Assembly (NCBI RefSeq): GCF_013128195.2
Contig: NZ_CP053452.2
Location: forward strand, 186,001 to 250,000
Length of the DNA stretch: 64,000 bases
Source of the DNA: Frigoriglobus tundricola
Lineage (GTDB): Bacteria; Planctomycetota; Planctomycetia; Gemmatales; Gemmataceae
Direction: 5' to 3'
Shown here: piece after piece, positions 9,268 through 17,278 of the stretch
Layout: every line of letters starts with the position of its first letter
Numbering within the stretch: position 1 is the first letter of the stretch
Position numbers and translations under genes: made by a program
Notes under the pieces: generated by a model
What the model was told of the DNA's origin: nothing
The model's database searches: none
The model's input: the letters and a program-made list of their open reading frames with translations, nothing else

Positions 9268-10878
9268 CTAGAAATCGTCCCCGAGAACCTCACCGCCGTT
9301 CTTGGTGATCGCGGCGTTGAGCGTCGCCTTCGAGGGCAACTTCTTGAGTGTGCGGACGGAGCCGTCGAACATTGCGATCTGCGTCGTATCAGCGGCGAGG
9401 AAGCCGAGCAGTTTGCCCATGTCTTTTTCGGGGTCGAACTCGAGTTCGTCCGGCTTGGTCCACGGCACCGCGGTCGCCGCGGTCACGCACATGATCGTGT
9501 TCGACGTCCCGTCGGTGACGCCCGTGATTTTCCCGCCCGTGATCCAGTCGAATCCGGCGCCGTTGCCGACGAACACGCGGTAATGGGTCTCGGTCGCGCC
9601 CGCCTTGGAACCCGGAAGGGCGTAGACCCTGGGCATTTTGGCGAGCAGCTTCTTGTTGTGCGCGCTGTCCCACGGCTCGTCCAGCTTGAACTCCTTATAT
9701 AGCGCGTCCTGCTCGATGAACGGCAGGATCAGCACCCGCCAGCTCAACTGCGGCTTGCCCTTCTTGTCGCACACCGCCGCCGGCGGGAAGAAGTTATAAG
9801 AGGCCTCGTAGTTATGCATGGCGAGTGCAATCTGCTTGAGGTTGTTGGCCGACTGTCGGGCAGCCGCCGTTCCGGTGACGCGGGTGGTGCCGGCGAGAAA
9901 AGCGGCGGTGATGGGTAGATCGGTCAGAGAGAGCGTCGCGGTGAACCGCGCCTCGGCGCCGTCCGCCCCAAATTTCGCCCCCTTCGCCGCCCCCAGCACC
10001 GCTTTGTACACGGTGACAAGGTCCTTCAGGCCCGCGTCCTTGGCCGCGTCCTTTTCCAGGTCCGGCAGCTCCCGGTCCAACTGCTCGGTGACGAGGGTCG
10101 CCAGCGCGCCCAGCGCCTTCTCGGCGTCCGCCGCCAGCCCCTCGCGCTTGGTCCGCACCCGCACGGCGAGGTCGAGCGCCTTGCCCAGGGTCACGGTGGC
10201 CGTGAGCGCCTCGGCCTTGAGCAGCGGCTGGAACGCACGCACCTGGGCCGGCAAGTCGTCCCTCTGCAACTCGTCCGGCAGGTTGGCGAGCGTGGCCCCG
10301 GCGACGAGCGTGTGCTTGCCCGAGGCGGCGGCGCGGATGGCACCCGTCAGCGGCCCGTCCGCGTCGGCCGGTTGCGGCTTGGCGTACTCGTCCCCCAGAC
10401 CCACCAGCACCACCGCGAGCGTGTCGGACGGCGTCAGCACCTTCACCTTGGTGCCCTTTGGGAACGTGCCCATGACACCGGCCGTGAATTTGTCCTTGTC
10501 GAGAGGCTTGTTGAAGGTGAGGACGATGCCGAGGTGCTCGTCGTCCCGGGGACCCTTGATCTTGGGGAAGAAGAGCGCGACCCGCTTGACGTCGTCGGGG
10601 CTCACACCGAACGCCTTGCCGGCCTCTTCGGCCTTGTCGAACAGGCTCCTGTTGGCCGTGCGGAACGACTTGGCCAGTTCACCGGTCCACAGGGCGTGCG
10701 CGTCGGCGTGCAGGAACAGGCCGGCGTCGTGCGGCACGTACCGGAGTTCGGCGGGCAGCGGGGCGTCGGCCCGCACCGGAGCGGGTGGGACGGGACCGCC
10801 CGGCTGGCTGGCCACGGCTCCCCCGAGGAGCACGAGCACGCAACCCGACACGAGGTAGGACCACGACGAACGGTTCAC
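9268..10878 (-). CDS. secreted protein with DUF1559-like C-terminal domain, array copy 4
   Basis: 536 residues from the GTG at 10878, preceded by AGAGG. It starts MNRSSWSYLVSGCVLVLLGG, a signal peptide. The N-terminal region includes LRYVPHDAGLFLHADAHALW and LANLPDELQRDDLPAQVRAF, both close to copies 3 and 5. From about residue 344 the DUF1559-like part shows NNLKQIALAMHNYEASYNFF, LSWRVLILPFIEQDALYKEF, LDEPWDSAHNKK, THYRVFVGNGAGFDWITG and a terminal AMFDGSVRTLKKL. Parts of the C-terminal half are almost identical to copy 5 (TSNTIMCVTAATAVPWTKPD), which suggests recent duplication or gene conversion within the array. Confidence 0.9.
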   Translation of the reverse strand: MNRSSWSYLVSGCVLVLLGGAVASQPGGPVPPAPVRADAPLPAELRYVPHDAGLFLHADAHALWTGELAKSFRTANRSLFDKAEEAGKAFGVSPDDVKRVALFFPKIKGPRDDEHLGIVLTFNKPLDKDKFTAGVMGTFPKGTKVKVLTPSDTLAVVLVGLGDEYAKPQPADADGPLTGAIRAAASGKHTLVAGATLANLPDELQRDDLPAQVRAFQPLLKAEALTATVTLGKALDLAVRVRTKREGLAADAEKALGALATLVTEQLDRELPDLEKDAAKDAGLKDLVTVYKAVLGAAKGAKFGADGAEARFTATLSLTDLPITAAFLAGTTRVTGTAAARQSANNLKQIALAMHNYEASYNFFPPAAVCDKKGKPQLSWRVLILPFIEQDALYKEFKLDEPWDSAHNKKLLAKMPRVYALPGSKAGATETHYRVFVGNGAGFDWITGGKITGVTDGTSNTIMCVTAATAVPWTKPDELEFDPEKDMGKLLGFLAADTTQIAMFDGSVRTLKKLPSKATLNAAITKNGGEVLGDDF

Positions 10879-11241
10879 GGGAGACCTCTGGAGCTAGGGT
10901 TGCACGCCCGGGTGCGGCGTGGGATGACCCGACCGAGATTGCAACACGCGACGGACCAAAGAGCAATGCCCAAGAATCCGAGAAACGCAACACACCGGCC
11001 CCGCGCAAACATGATAAATGTTTGATCATCCATCAGACCCGATCTCGCCCACGCGGGCAAGTTCCCAACCGGACCGGCGAGCGACCGAGAACCCGCCCGT
11101 GTGTTCGTCTGAGGATCGGCGCCATCAGTATCGATGGGTGGCTCTTTCTGCACCGGTGAACGCCGAGCTCTCGCCCGCACGGGCGAGAGCCGAACGCCGT
11201 GACTTGGTTCTCGCGGCAATCGAGGCGGCGGAACCGTTCGA
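10879..11241. other. intergenic region between array copies 5 and 4
   Basis: 363 bases with no credible gene. It holds a small AT-rich inverted repeat (AAACAT at 11007-11012, ATGTTT at 11018-11023), possibly an operator or part of the copy 4 promoter, and the hairpin listed at 11167-11190. No clear -35/-10 pair is seen. Confidence 0.5.
11167..11190 (-). terminator. hairpin after array copy 5
   Basis: GCTCTCGCCC (11167-11176) and GGGCGAGAGC (11181-11190) form a perfect 10-bp GC-rich stem with a 4-base loop, 51 bases past the stop of copy 5 on the minus strand. No T-run follows. Confidence 0.55.
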
Positions 11242-12876
11242 CTAGAAATCGGCGCCGAGCACCTCGCCACCGCTTTTGGTGATTGCGCCGTTGAGCGTGG
11301 CCTTCGAGGGCAGCTTCTTGAACGCGCGGACGGAGCCATCGAACATCGCAACGAGTGCCCGGCCGCCCGGCTCGCAGCCGATGAGCTTGCCCATGTCTTT
11401 TTCGGGGTCGAACTCGAGTTCGTCCGGCTTGGTCCACGGCACTGCGGTCGCCGCGGTCACGCACATGATCGTGTTCGACGTCCCGTCGGGGAACGCGGCC
11501 GGGAACTTCGCACCCACGACCCAATCGAACCCGGCGTCGTTGCCGACGAACACGCGGTAATGGGTCTCGGTCGTGCCCGGCTCGGCCCCCGGCAGGGCGT
11601 ACGTGATCGGCATTTTGGCGAGCAGCTTCTTGTTGTGCGCGCTGTCCCACGGCTCGTCCAGCTTGAACTCCTTGTACAGCGCGCCCTGCTCGAGGTACGG
11701 CAGGATCAGCACCCTCCAGCTCAACTGCGGCTTACCCTTTTTGTCGCACACCGCCGCCGGGGGCATGCTCCCGTTCGTGTCGGCGTAGTTGTGCATGGCG
11801 ATGCCGATCTGCTTCAGGTTGTTAGTCGATCGCGCGGCCGCCGCGGCACCCCGGACACGATTGAGACGGGTGGCGGCGCTCTGGTAAGCCGACACCAGCG
11901 GCAGGTTCCCCAACGGCAGTGACGCCGTCAGGTGCGCGTCCGCCCCCTCCGAAGCGAATTTCGCCCCCTTCACCGCACCCAGAGCCGCCTTGTATACCGT
12001 CACCAGGTCCTTCAGGCCCGCGTCCCCGGCCGCGTCCTTTTCCAGGTCCGGCAGTTCCCGGTCCAACTGCTCGGTGATGAGCGTCGCCAGCGCGCCCAGC
12101 GCCTTCTCGGCGTCCGCCGTCAGCCCCTCGCGCTTGGCCCGGGCCCGCACGCTCACCTCCAGCGCCTTGCCCAGTGTCACCGTCGCCGTCACCGCCTGAG
12201 ACTGAAACAGGGGCTGGAACGCACGCACCTCGGCCGGCAGGTTGTCCCTCTGCAACTCGTCCGGCAGGTTGGCGAGCGTGGCGCCCGCCACCAGCACGTG
12301 ACGCCCCGAGCCCGCCGCACGAAGGGCACCCGTCAGCGGCCCGTCCGCGTCCACGGCCTGCGGCTTGGCGTACGCGTCGCCCAAACCCACCAGCACCACC
12401 GCCAACGTGTCCGACGGTGCCAGCACCTGCACCTTGGCGCCCTGCGGGCTCGCGCCCCTCACGCCCGCCGTAAGCTTCTCCTTGTCGAACGCCTTCTGGA
12501 ACCGGAGCACGATGCCCAACTGCCCCTCATCACCGGAGCCCTTGAGCTTGGGCACGAACACGGCCACACTCTTCAGGTCCTCGGGCTTCACACCGAACGG
12601 CTTGGCCGCGTCCTCCGCCCGGTTGAACAGCACCTTGTTCGCGGTCCGCAGCGACTGGGCCAGCGGGCCGGTCCACAGCCCGGACGCGTCCGCGTACAGG
12701 AACAGGGCCGCGTCCGCCGGTACGTAGCGCAGTTCCGCCGGCAGCGGGGTCGCCGCACCCGCACCGACCGGCTGTGCCGCGACCGGAACGCCGGGCCGGG
12801 CGACCACGACACCCACGAGGACCACGACCAGCGCTCCCTGAAGGAGCCGCAACCGAAGAGGTGATCGAGGTTTCAT
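11242..12876 (-). CDS. secreted protein with DUF1559-like C-terminal domain, array copy 5
   Basis: 544 residues from the ATG at 12876, with GAGGG 8 bases upstream. It starts MKPRSPLRLRLLQGALVVVL, a signal peptide, and reads LRYVPADAALFLYADASGLW near residue 50. From about residue 352 it shows NNLKQIGIAMHNYADTNGSM, LSWRVLILPYLEQGALYKEF, LDEPWDSAHNKK, THYRVFVGNDAGFDWVVG and AMFDGSVRAFKKL. It is the first gene of the five-copy array in transcription order. A 600-base non-coding region upstream separates it from divergent genes and should hold its promoter. Function unknown. Confidence 0.9.
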   Translation of the reverse strand: MKPRSPLRLRLLQGALVVVLVGVVVARPGVPVAAQPVGAGAATPLPAELRYVPADAALFLYADASGLWTGPLAQSLRTANKVLFNRAEDAAKPFGVKPEDLKSVAVFVPKLKGSGDEGQLGIVLRFQKAFDKEKLTAGVRGASPQGAKVQVLAPSDTLAVVLVGLGDAYAKPQAVDADGPLTGALRAAGSGRHVLVAGATLANLPDELQRDNLPAEVRAFQPLFQSQAVTATVTLGKALEVSVRARAKREGLTADAEKALGALATLITEQLDRELPDLEKDAAGDAGLKDLVTVYKAALGAVKGAKFASEGADAHLTASLPLGNLPLVSAYQSAATRLNRVRGAAAAARSTNNLKQIGIAMHNYADTNGSMPPAAVCDKKGKPQLSWRVLILPYLEQGALYKEFKLDEPWDSAHNKKLLAKMPITYALPGAEPGTTETHYRVFVGNDAGFDWVVGAKFPAAFPDGTSNTIMCVTAATAVPWTKPDELEFDPEKDMGKLIGCEPGGRALVAMFDGSVRAFKKLPSKATLNGAITKSGGEVLGADF

Positions 12877-13480
12877 AATCAGCCCTCTGGGAATGCGAAG
12901 TTCGCGGATGCGCGGGAGCGAGAAAAGACGACGGGAGAAAACGCTCCAGAATTACTCACTTCTCGCGCCGCTCTCCCGTTACACTCACCATGACGCTCCG
13001 TCCGGTCGGTGATTTCATCCGTCCGGACAACTCCTTCTCCGCTCGCGCCGTGCCGACTCGCACTACCCCAGTGGTTCACGACCGAAGATCGCGACGGTGC
13101 CAGTTGGTGGTTTGGTAACGACATTAGGGGCTGTTCCAACGATCGGGGCTCCCCCTTTTGACAATACACACTTCGGCTCCAACGCCGGGCGCGCGGTTCC
13201 GTTTAGGGAGCTTGTGGTCGATTTTCGACACCTGACAGTGCCGCGAAGCCAGTGGGGGACGGATCGTCGGAAGGCGGCGCAACCGTTAACGGCGCCAGGC
13301 GTCTCGGGAAAAATAATGATCCGGGTCGCGCAAGACTTGACCCGGCGTTGCATCTGTCCCCTAGTTGGGTACGCTAAAAGGGAAATGAAAACGATTCCGG
13401 CATATTTCCACCACCGAACGATCCGCTGGGCCGGAAGGTCGGAATTATTTGCGGAGTCACCACTGACCTAAGGATCTACG
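12877..13480. other. 604-base divergent intergenic region
   Basis: It separates array copy 5 (minus) from the Gly-rich gene (plus) and must carry both promoters. Short frames here have no ribosome site or family resemblance. It is less GC-rich than the flanking genes near 13305-13325 and 13375-13415 (AAAAATAATGA; AAAGGGAAATGAAAACG). No convincing -35/-10 pair, riboswitch or RNA gene is recognised. AAGGATC 6 bases before 13481 is the ribosome site of the plus-strand gene. Confidence 0.5.
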
Positions 13481-14441
13481 ATGTTCCGATCTGTGTTCCG
13501 ACGCATGTTGGGCCTGATGTGCGGGCTTGGTGTCCTGGCGCTGTTGCCATTAGCCGGAGTGCTGAAAGCACAGCCGGTAGGCCGCTATCGGGTGGCGCCG
13601 GGTGGGTTCACCTACGTTCCGCCCGGCGGCCTCACCCCGATGAACGGGATCCAAGGCATTCAGGGTAACCAAGGTATTCAGGGCGGCGGCATTCAGGGCG
13701 GCGGCATTCAGGGCGGCGGCGGCAACATTCAGGGCGGCGGCGGCGGCATTCAGGGCGGCGGCGGCAACATTCAGGGTGGCGGCGGCAACATTCAGGGCGG
13801 CGGCGGCATTCAGGGCGGCGGCGGCGGCGGCATTCAGGGCGGCGGTGGCGGCGGCATTCGGGGTGGTGGTGGTGGCGGCATTCAGGGCATCGGTGGGGCG
13901 GCGGAATCGGCGGGGGCATCGGTGGGGGCGGCGGAATCGGCGGGGGCATCGGTGGTGGAGGTGGTGCGGCTCGGTCAGCCTACTGTTCAGCTCCAACAGG
14001 GTGTGATCCAGTTCGGATATTTTGGCAGCTACCTCGGCGGCGCTGGCGGCGGTGGATTCGGCGGCGGTGGATTCGGCGGCGGTGGTGGATTCGGGCGGCG
14101 GCGGCTTCCAGGGCGGTGGTGGATTCGGCGGCGGCGGCTTCCAGGGCGGCGGCGGGTTCCAGGGCGGCTTCGGCGGAGGCGGGTTCCAGGGCGGCGGCGG
14201 CTTCGGCGGTGGTGGTGGTATCCGTGGCGGCGGTGGCGGGTTCGGCGGCGGTAACTTCGGTGGCGGCGGGTTCGGTGGCGGTAACTTCGGTGGCGGCGGG
14301 TTCGGTGGTGGCAACTTCGGTGGCGGCGGGTTCGGTGGTGGCAACTTCGGTGGCGGCGGGTTCGGTGGCATCGGTGGCATCGGTGGTGGCGGGTTCGGCG
14401 GTGGCAAGCAGTTCGGATTCAGCGGTGGAACGGGCTACTAA
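13481..14441 (+). CDS. secreted Gly-rich repeat protein, reading frame broken by one extra G near 14094
   Basis: The first frame (13481-14254, 257 residues) starts with a signal peptide (GLMCGLGVLALLPLAGVLKA) and GRYRVAPGGFTYVPPGG, then about 70 residues of NIQGGGG/GIQGGG repeats, then QGVIQFGYFGSYLGG and GGGFGGGG. At 14093-14095 the unit GATTCGGGCGGCGG has three Gs where neighbouring units have two. After it the original frame turns into Arg/Trp-rich nonsense, while the next frame continues FQGGGGFGGGGFQGG and GGGNFGGGGFGGGNF and ends GGKQFGFSGGTGY, exactly as the paralogue at 14945 does. The full protein would be about 319 residues. The length (961 bases) fits one inserted base. Likely a cell-envelope or matrix protein by composition; no function is known. 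Confidence 0.75.
13680..14400 (+). repeat. in-gene tandem repeats encoding IQGGGG and GGNFGGGGF units
   Basis: Two blocks of short direct repeats lie inside the Gly-rich gene: ATTCAGGGCGGCGGCGGC-type units from about 13677 to 13890, and GGTAACTTCGGTGGCGGCGG-type units (30 bases each) from about 14250 to 14365. They are coding tandem repeats of multiples of three, prone to slippage and to misassembly. Confidence 0.85.
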
Positions 14442-14479
14442 CACTGCGAGTCTCATCTGATCCCTTTCCTCAACTCACT

Positions 14480-14515
14480 CCGCCGCTCGGGCACACCGAG
14501 CGGCGGACGGTTTTT
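14480..14515 (+). terminator. rho-independent terminator after the Gly-rich gene
   Basis: CCGCCGCTCGG (14480-14490) and CCGAGCGGCGG (14496-14506) form a perfect 11-bp stem with loop GCACA, followed by ACGG and TTTTT (14511-14515). It begins 38 bases after the TAA at 14441 and is the clearest intrinsic terminator in the window. Confidence 0.85.
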
Positions 14516-14944
14516 CCCGCTCGCTTTTTTCTCGTCACCATTGCTTTTTCGCAGCTCCTGAGCCGGTACGCTACGCGTCTCAGCTCCATGAGTTGTTCAA
14601 CCCACTTCCTTCGTGCCGTATCCATTGCGTTCGGGTTTCGGCGATTCTGTGACCTCAATGACCAGGCACCCGGCTCATTGTTCTGACTGCGCTGTTGAAC
14701 TGAGGTGCGTTGCATTTTGTTTTCCGACCCGAGCGCGCGAACGGGTGCGTAAGTGCTTGCCTGCGGGCTTGGGCCGACCAATTCGGATAAATTGCCCAAA
14801 GCGCGCAAGCGTCACCTCGACGCCGCGTTCCTGCCTGAACCGATGGCGTGGGGCGGCCTGCGCCACGTATCCCCTCCCCCCGCGCGTCTGCGAGACCGGA
14901 CGGTCGGAAGCCGTTGCGAAATCACCTACTGACGTGAGGCTCTT
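14516..14944 (+). other. intergenic region before the second Gly-rich gene
   Basis: About 430 bases with no credible gene. The last 30 bases (ATCACCTACTGACGTGAGGC) resemble the bases just before the first Gly-rich gene (GTCACCACTGACCTAAGGAT), so the two genes share a 5' leader as well as both protein ends. Confidence 0.5.
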
Positions 14945-15676
14945 ATGATGTCCCGCTCTTTCACCGGCCCGATGATGTACCTGACGTTCGGTCTCGGCGT
15001 GCTTGCGCTGCTCCCGCTGACCGGCGCGGTCCGAGCACAACCGACCGGTCGTTACCGCGTGACTGCGGGCGGTTTCGCCTACATCCCACCGGGTGCGATC
15101 GCCCAACAAGGTGGGGGTCACGCGGCCCAAAACGGTGGCCAGCTCGGGCAGAACGGCGGCGGTCAAGCCGGGCAGCTCGGTCAACTCGGCCAAATGGGAC
15201 AGGGGGGCGCGGGAGGGCAACTCGGCCAGTTGGGACAAGGCGGCCAACAGGGTCAACTGGGTTTTGGGGGGGCGGGAGGGCTCGGTCAGGGTGGGGGAAA
15301 TGTCATATTCTTCCCGTCGATCGGAAGTTATCTCGGCAGTGGTGGTGCCCTTGGTCAAGGCGGCGGTCAGATCGGCAACTTGGGTGGCCAGCTTGGAACT
15401 GCCGGCGGTCAGCTCGGACAATTCGGAAACGTCGGCGGTCAGCTCGGACAATTCGGTCAGTTTGGAAACGTCGGCGGTCAGCTCGGACAGTTTGGCAACC
15501 CTGGGGGCCAGTTCGGACAACGTGGCGGTCAGTTCGGTAACGTGGGTGCCCAGTTCGGCCAGTTCGGAAATATCGGTGCCCAGTTCGGTAACGGGGCTCA
15601 GTTCGGGCAACTCGGTGTCGCGGGGATGCCGTTCGGCGGGAAGCAGTTCGGCTTCAGTGGGGGAACCGGTTACTAG
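14945..15676 (+). CDS. secreted Gly/Gln-rich repeat protein (GQLGQ type)
   Basis: 243 residues from ATG at 14945 (a second ATG follows at once; GAGG lies 7-10 bases upstream). The signal region FGLGVLALLPLTGAVRAQ and the segment GRYRVTAGGFAYIPPGA match the Gly-rich protein at 13481. The core is different: irregular GQLGQ, GGQLGQFGNVG and GAQFGQFGNIG units, about residues 60-220, interrupted near 115-128 by NVIFFPSIGSYLG, which corresponds to GVIQFGYFGSYLG in the neighbour. The C-terminus GGKQFGFSGGTGY is shared with it. Probably an exported structural or matrix protein; composition resembles no enzyme. Intact, with no frameshift. Confidence 0.85.
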   Translation: MMSRSFTGPMMYLTFGLGVLALLPLTGAVRAQPTGRYRVTAGGFAYIPPGAIAQQGGGHAAQNGGQLGQNGGGQAGQLGQLGQMGQGGAGGQLGQLGQGGQQGQLGFGGAGGLGQGGGNVIFFPSIGSYLGSGGALGQGGGQIGNLGGQLGTAGGQLGQFGNVGGQLGQFGQFGNVGGQLGQFGNPGGQFGQRGGQFGNVGAQFGQFGNIGAQFGNGAQFGQLGVAGMPFGGKQFGFSGGTGY

Positions 15677-15917
15677 CGCCGCGGGTGCCGGTCGGTTCCG
15701 TTTCACGTCGCCCGCACGGGTCCGGGGCCGCCGAAGACGGGACCGAAAAAGCCTTCGCCTTTCGACGGCAGAGGGTTGCGAGTCGTGGCCGGTGTGTATA
15801 AGGGTGATCAAGACGCGGTCCCGTGACTCCGGTCGCGGGACGCGTCGTTTCGTGCATCCGCCGGGCGGCGTGTGGCGAATTTCCTATCACTACCGCCGCG
15901 GTTGAGGGGACGGGCTG

Positions 15918-16463
15918 GTGACCGTGACCGAGTGTGTACTCCCGCGGATCGCGGCCGGCGATCCGGCGGCGGTGACCGACTGCATCGCCCGCTACGGAGG
16001 GCTGGTGTGGGCGCTCGCGCGCCGTTTCCTCGGTAACTCCCCCGACGTCGAAGACGCGGTCCAGGACGTGTTCATCGAGTTGTGGAAGAACGCGGCCCGC
16101 TTCGACCCCGTCCGCTCCTCCGAAGCGACGTACATCACCATGATCGCCCGCCGCCGGCTCATCGACCGCAAGCGCAAGGCCGGCCGGGCGCCCGCCCAAC
16201 AGGCGCTGCCCGACGAGCCGGTCGGCCCCCCGCAGGGGCGGGTCCGGATCGAAGTCGAAGAAGAAGCCGCCAAGGCGGCGGCCGTACTGGGCGAGTTGCG
16301 GGACGACGAGCAGCGAGTGATCCGGATGGCCGTGTACGAGGGGTTGACGCACGAGGAGATCGCCGCCGCGACCGGGTTCCCGGTCGGCACGGTGAAGACG
16401 CACATCCGCCGCGGGCTGATTCGCGTACGTGAACGGCTGTCGGCCGGGGAGGGGGTGAAATGA
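15918..16463 (+). CDS. ECF-type RNA polymerase sigma factor
   Basis: 181 residues from GTG at 15918 (GAGGGGACGG just upstream; a second GTG lies 6 bases on). Region 2 spans about residues 15-85 with DVEDAVQDVFIELWKNAARF and the region 2.4-like MIARRRLIDRKRK. Region 4 spans about 120-172 with LRDDEQRVIRMAVYEGLTHE, EIAAATGFPVGTVKTHIRRG as the helix-turn-helix. Its last four bases overlap the start of the next gene (ATGA), which encodes its likely anti-sigma factor. Known biology of such pairs: the anti-sigma protein holds the factor at the membrane until a signal releases it. The regulon is unknown. Confidence 0.95.
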   Translation: MTVTECVLPRIAAGDPAAVTDCIARYGGLVWALARRFLGNSPDVEDAVQDVFIELWKNAARFDPVRSSEATYITMIARRRLIDRKRKAGRAPAQQALPDEPVGPPQGRVRIEVEEEAAKAAAVLGELRDDEQRVIRMAVYEGLTHEEIAAATGFPVGTVKTHIRRGLIRVRERLSAGEGVK

Positions 16464-17221
16464 CTCCCGACCGCTCCCGCGACCGGCTCGAAGAATTATT
16501 GGCAACGGAAGCGACCCAACCGCTGACCCCGGCCGAAGAGTCCGAGCTGGACGCGCTGCTCGCGGCGCACCCGGGGGCCGACGCAGACGGGTTCGAACTG
16601 GCCGCCGCCGCGATTCACCTGGCGCTGGCGGGTTCCCCCGAACCGCTCCCGACCGCACTGGCCGAGAAGCTGCATCGTGCGGCCGCAAAGGCCGCCCCAT
16701 TGGCGGCCACGCAGACCGCCCCGCCCCGTGTGGCGCGCCGCACGGATCGGGTCGCGTGGTCCGGGTGGGCGGTGGCCGCCGTGCTGGCGTGGCTCCTGCT
16801 GTACACCAACTGGCCCAAGCCCGTTCAGCCGGTACCGGACCCGACCTTCGCCCAGCAGCGCGAGGTGCTGCTGCGGGACCGGAGCGCGAAGACCGCACGC
16901 GGCGAGGACGCGAAAACGGGCATCTCCGCGACGGTCGTTTGGAGCACCGCTAAGCAAGAGGGCTTCCTGGAGGTCCGCGGCCTGCCGCCGAACGACCCGA
17001 CGAAGGAGCAGTACCAGCTCTGGATAGCGGACCCGTCGCAGAAACACCCGGTGGACGGGGGCGTGTTCGACGTCCAGGCCGATGGCTCGGTTCTGGTGCG
17101 GGTGCGGAATCCGATTCGGGTGAAGGAAGCCACGGGGTTTGTGATCACGAAGGAGGTGCCCGGCGGGGTGGTGGTCAGCGCCGGCCCCCCCCTCCTCGTG
17201 TTGAACCCGAAACAGGGCTGA
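16460..17221 (+). CDS. anti-sigma factor, RskA-like, single transmembrane segment
   Basis: 253 residues, overlapping the sigma gene by ATGA. The cytoplasmic N-terminus (about 1-95) is helical and contains LTPAEESELDALLAAHPGA, as in anti-sigma domains. One membrane segment lies at about 98-116 (AWSGWAVAAVLAWLLLYTNW). The exterior part (about 150-253) matches the anti-sigma-K/RskA C-terminal domain: GFLEVRGLPPNDPTKEQYQL, WIADPSQKHPVDGGVFD and FVITKEVPGG. No HxxxCxxC zinc motif is present in the N-terminus. By position it should bind and inhibit the sigma factor encoded immediately upstream. Confidence 0.9.
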   Translation: MTPDRSRDRLEELLATEATQPLTPAEESELDALLAAHPGADADGFELAAAAIHLALAGSPEPLPTALAEKLHRAAAKAAPLAATQTAPPRVARRTDRVAWSGWAVAAVLAWLLLYTNWPKPVQPVPDPTFAQQREVLLRDRSAKTARGEDAKTGISATVVWSTAKQEGFLEVRGLPPNDPTKEQYQLWIADPSQKHPVDGGVFDVQADGSVLVRVRNPIRVKEATGFVITKEVPGGVVVSAGPPLLVLNPKQG

Positions 17222-17278
17222 TCGGAACGGGGCGAGGGCCGCTCTCGCCCCGGATTCGAGCGCCGCCCCGGTCCTCTT

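Noticed and set aside
13158..13163. TTGACA as a -35 box in the divergent region
   Set aside because: No -10-like hexamer at 16-18 bases on the plus strand, and it is over 300 bases from the gene.
12879..13169. 96-codon minus frame upstream of array copy 5
   Set aside because: No ribosome site, no similarity, and it occupies the expected promoter region.
13680..13890. CRISPR-like regular repeats
   Set aside because: The units are short, contiguous and coding multiples of three, with no unique spacers.
13550..14407. Pro-rich 285-codon frame opposite the Gly-rich gene
   Set aside because: Antisense of GGC/GGT repeats necessarily gives Pro/Ala-rich sequence; no start signal, and the plus strand has signal peptide, ribosome site and terminator.
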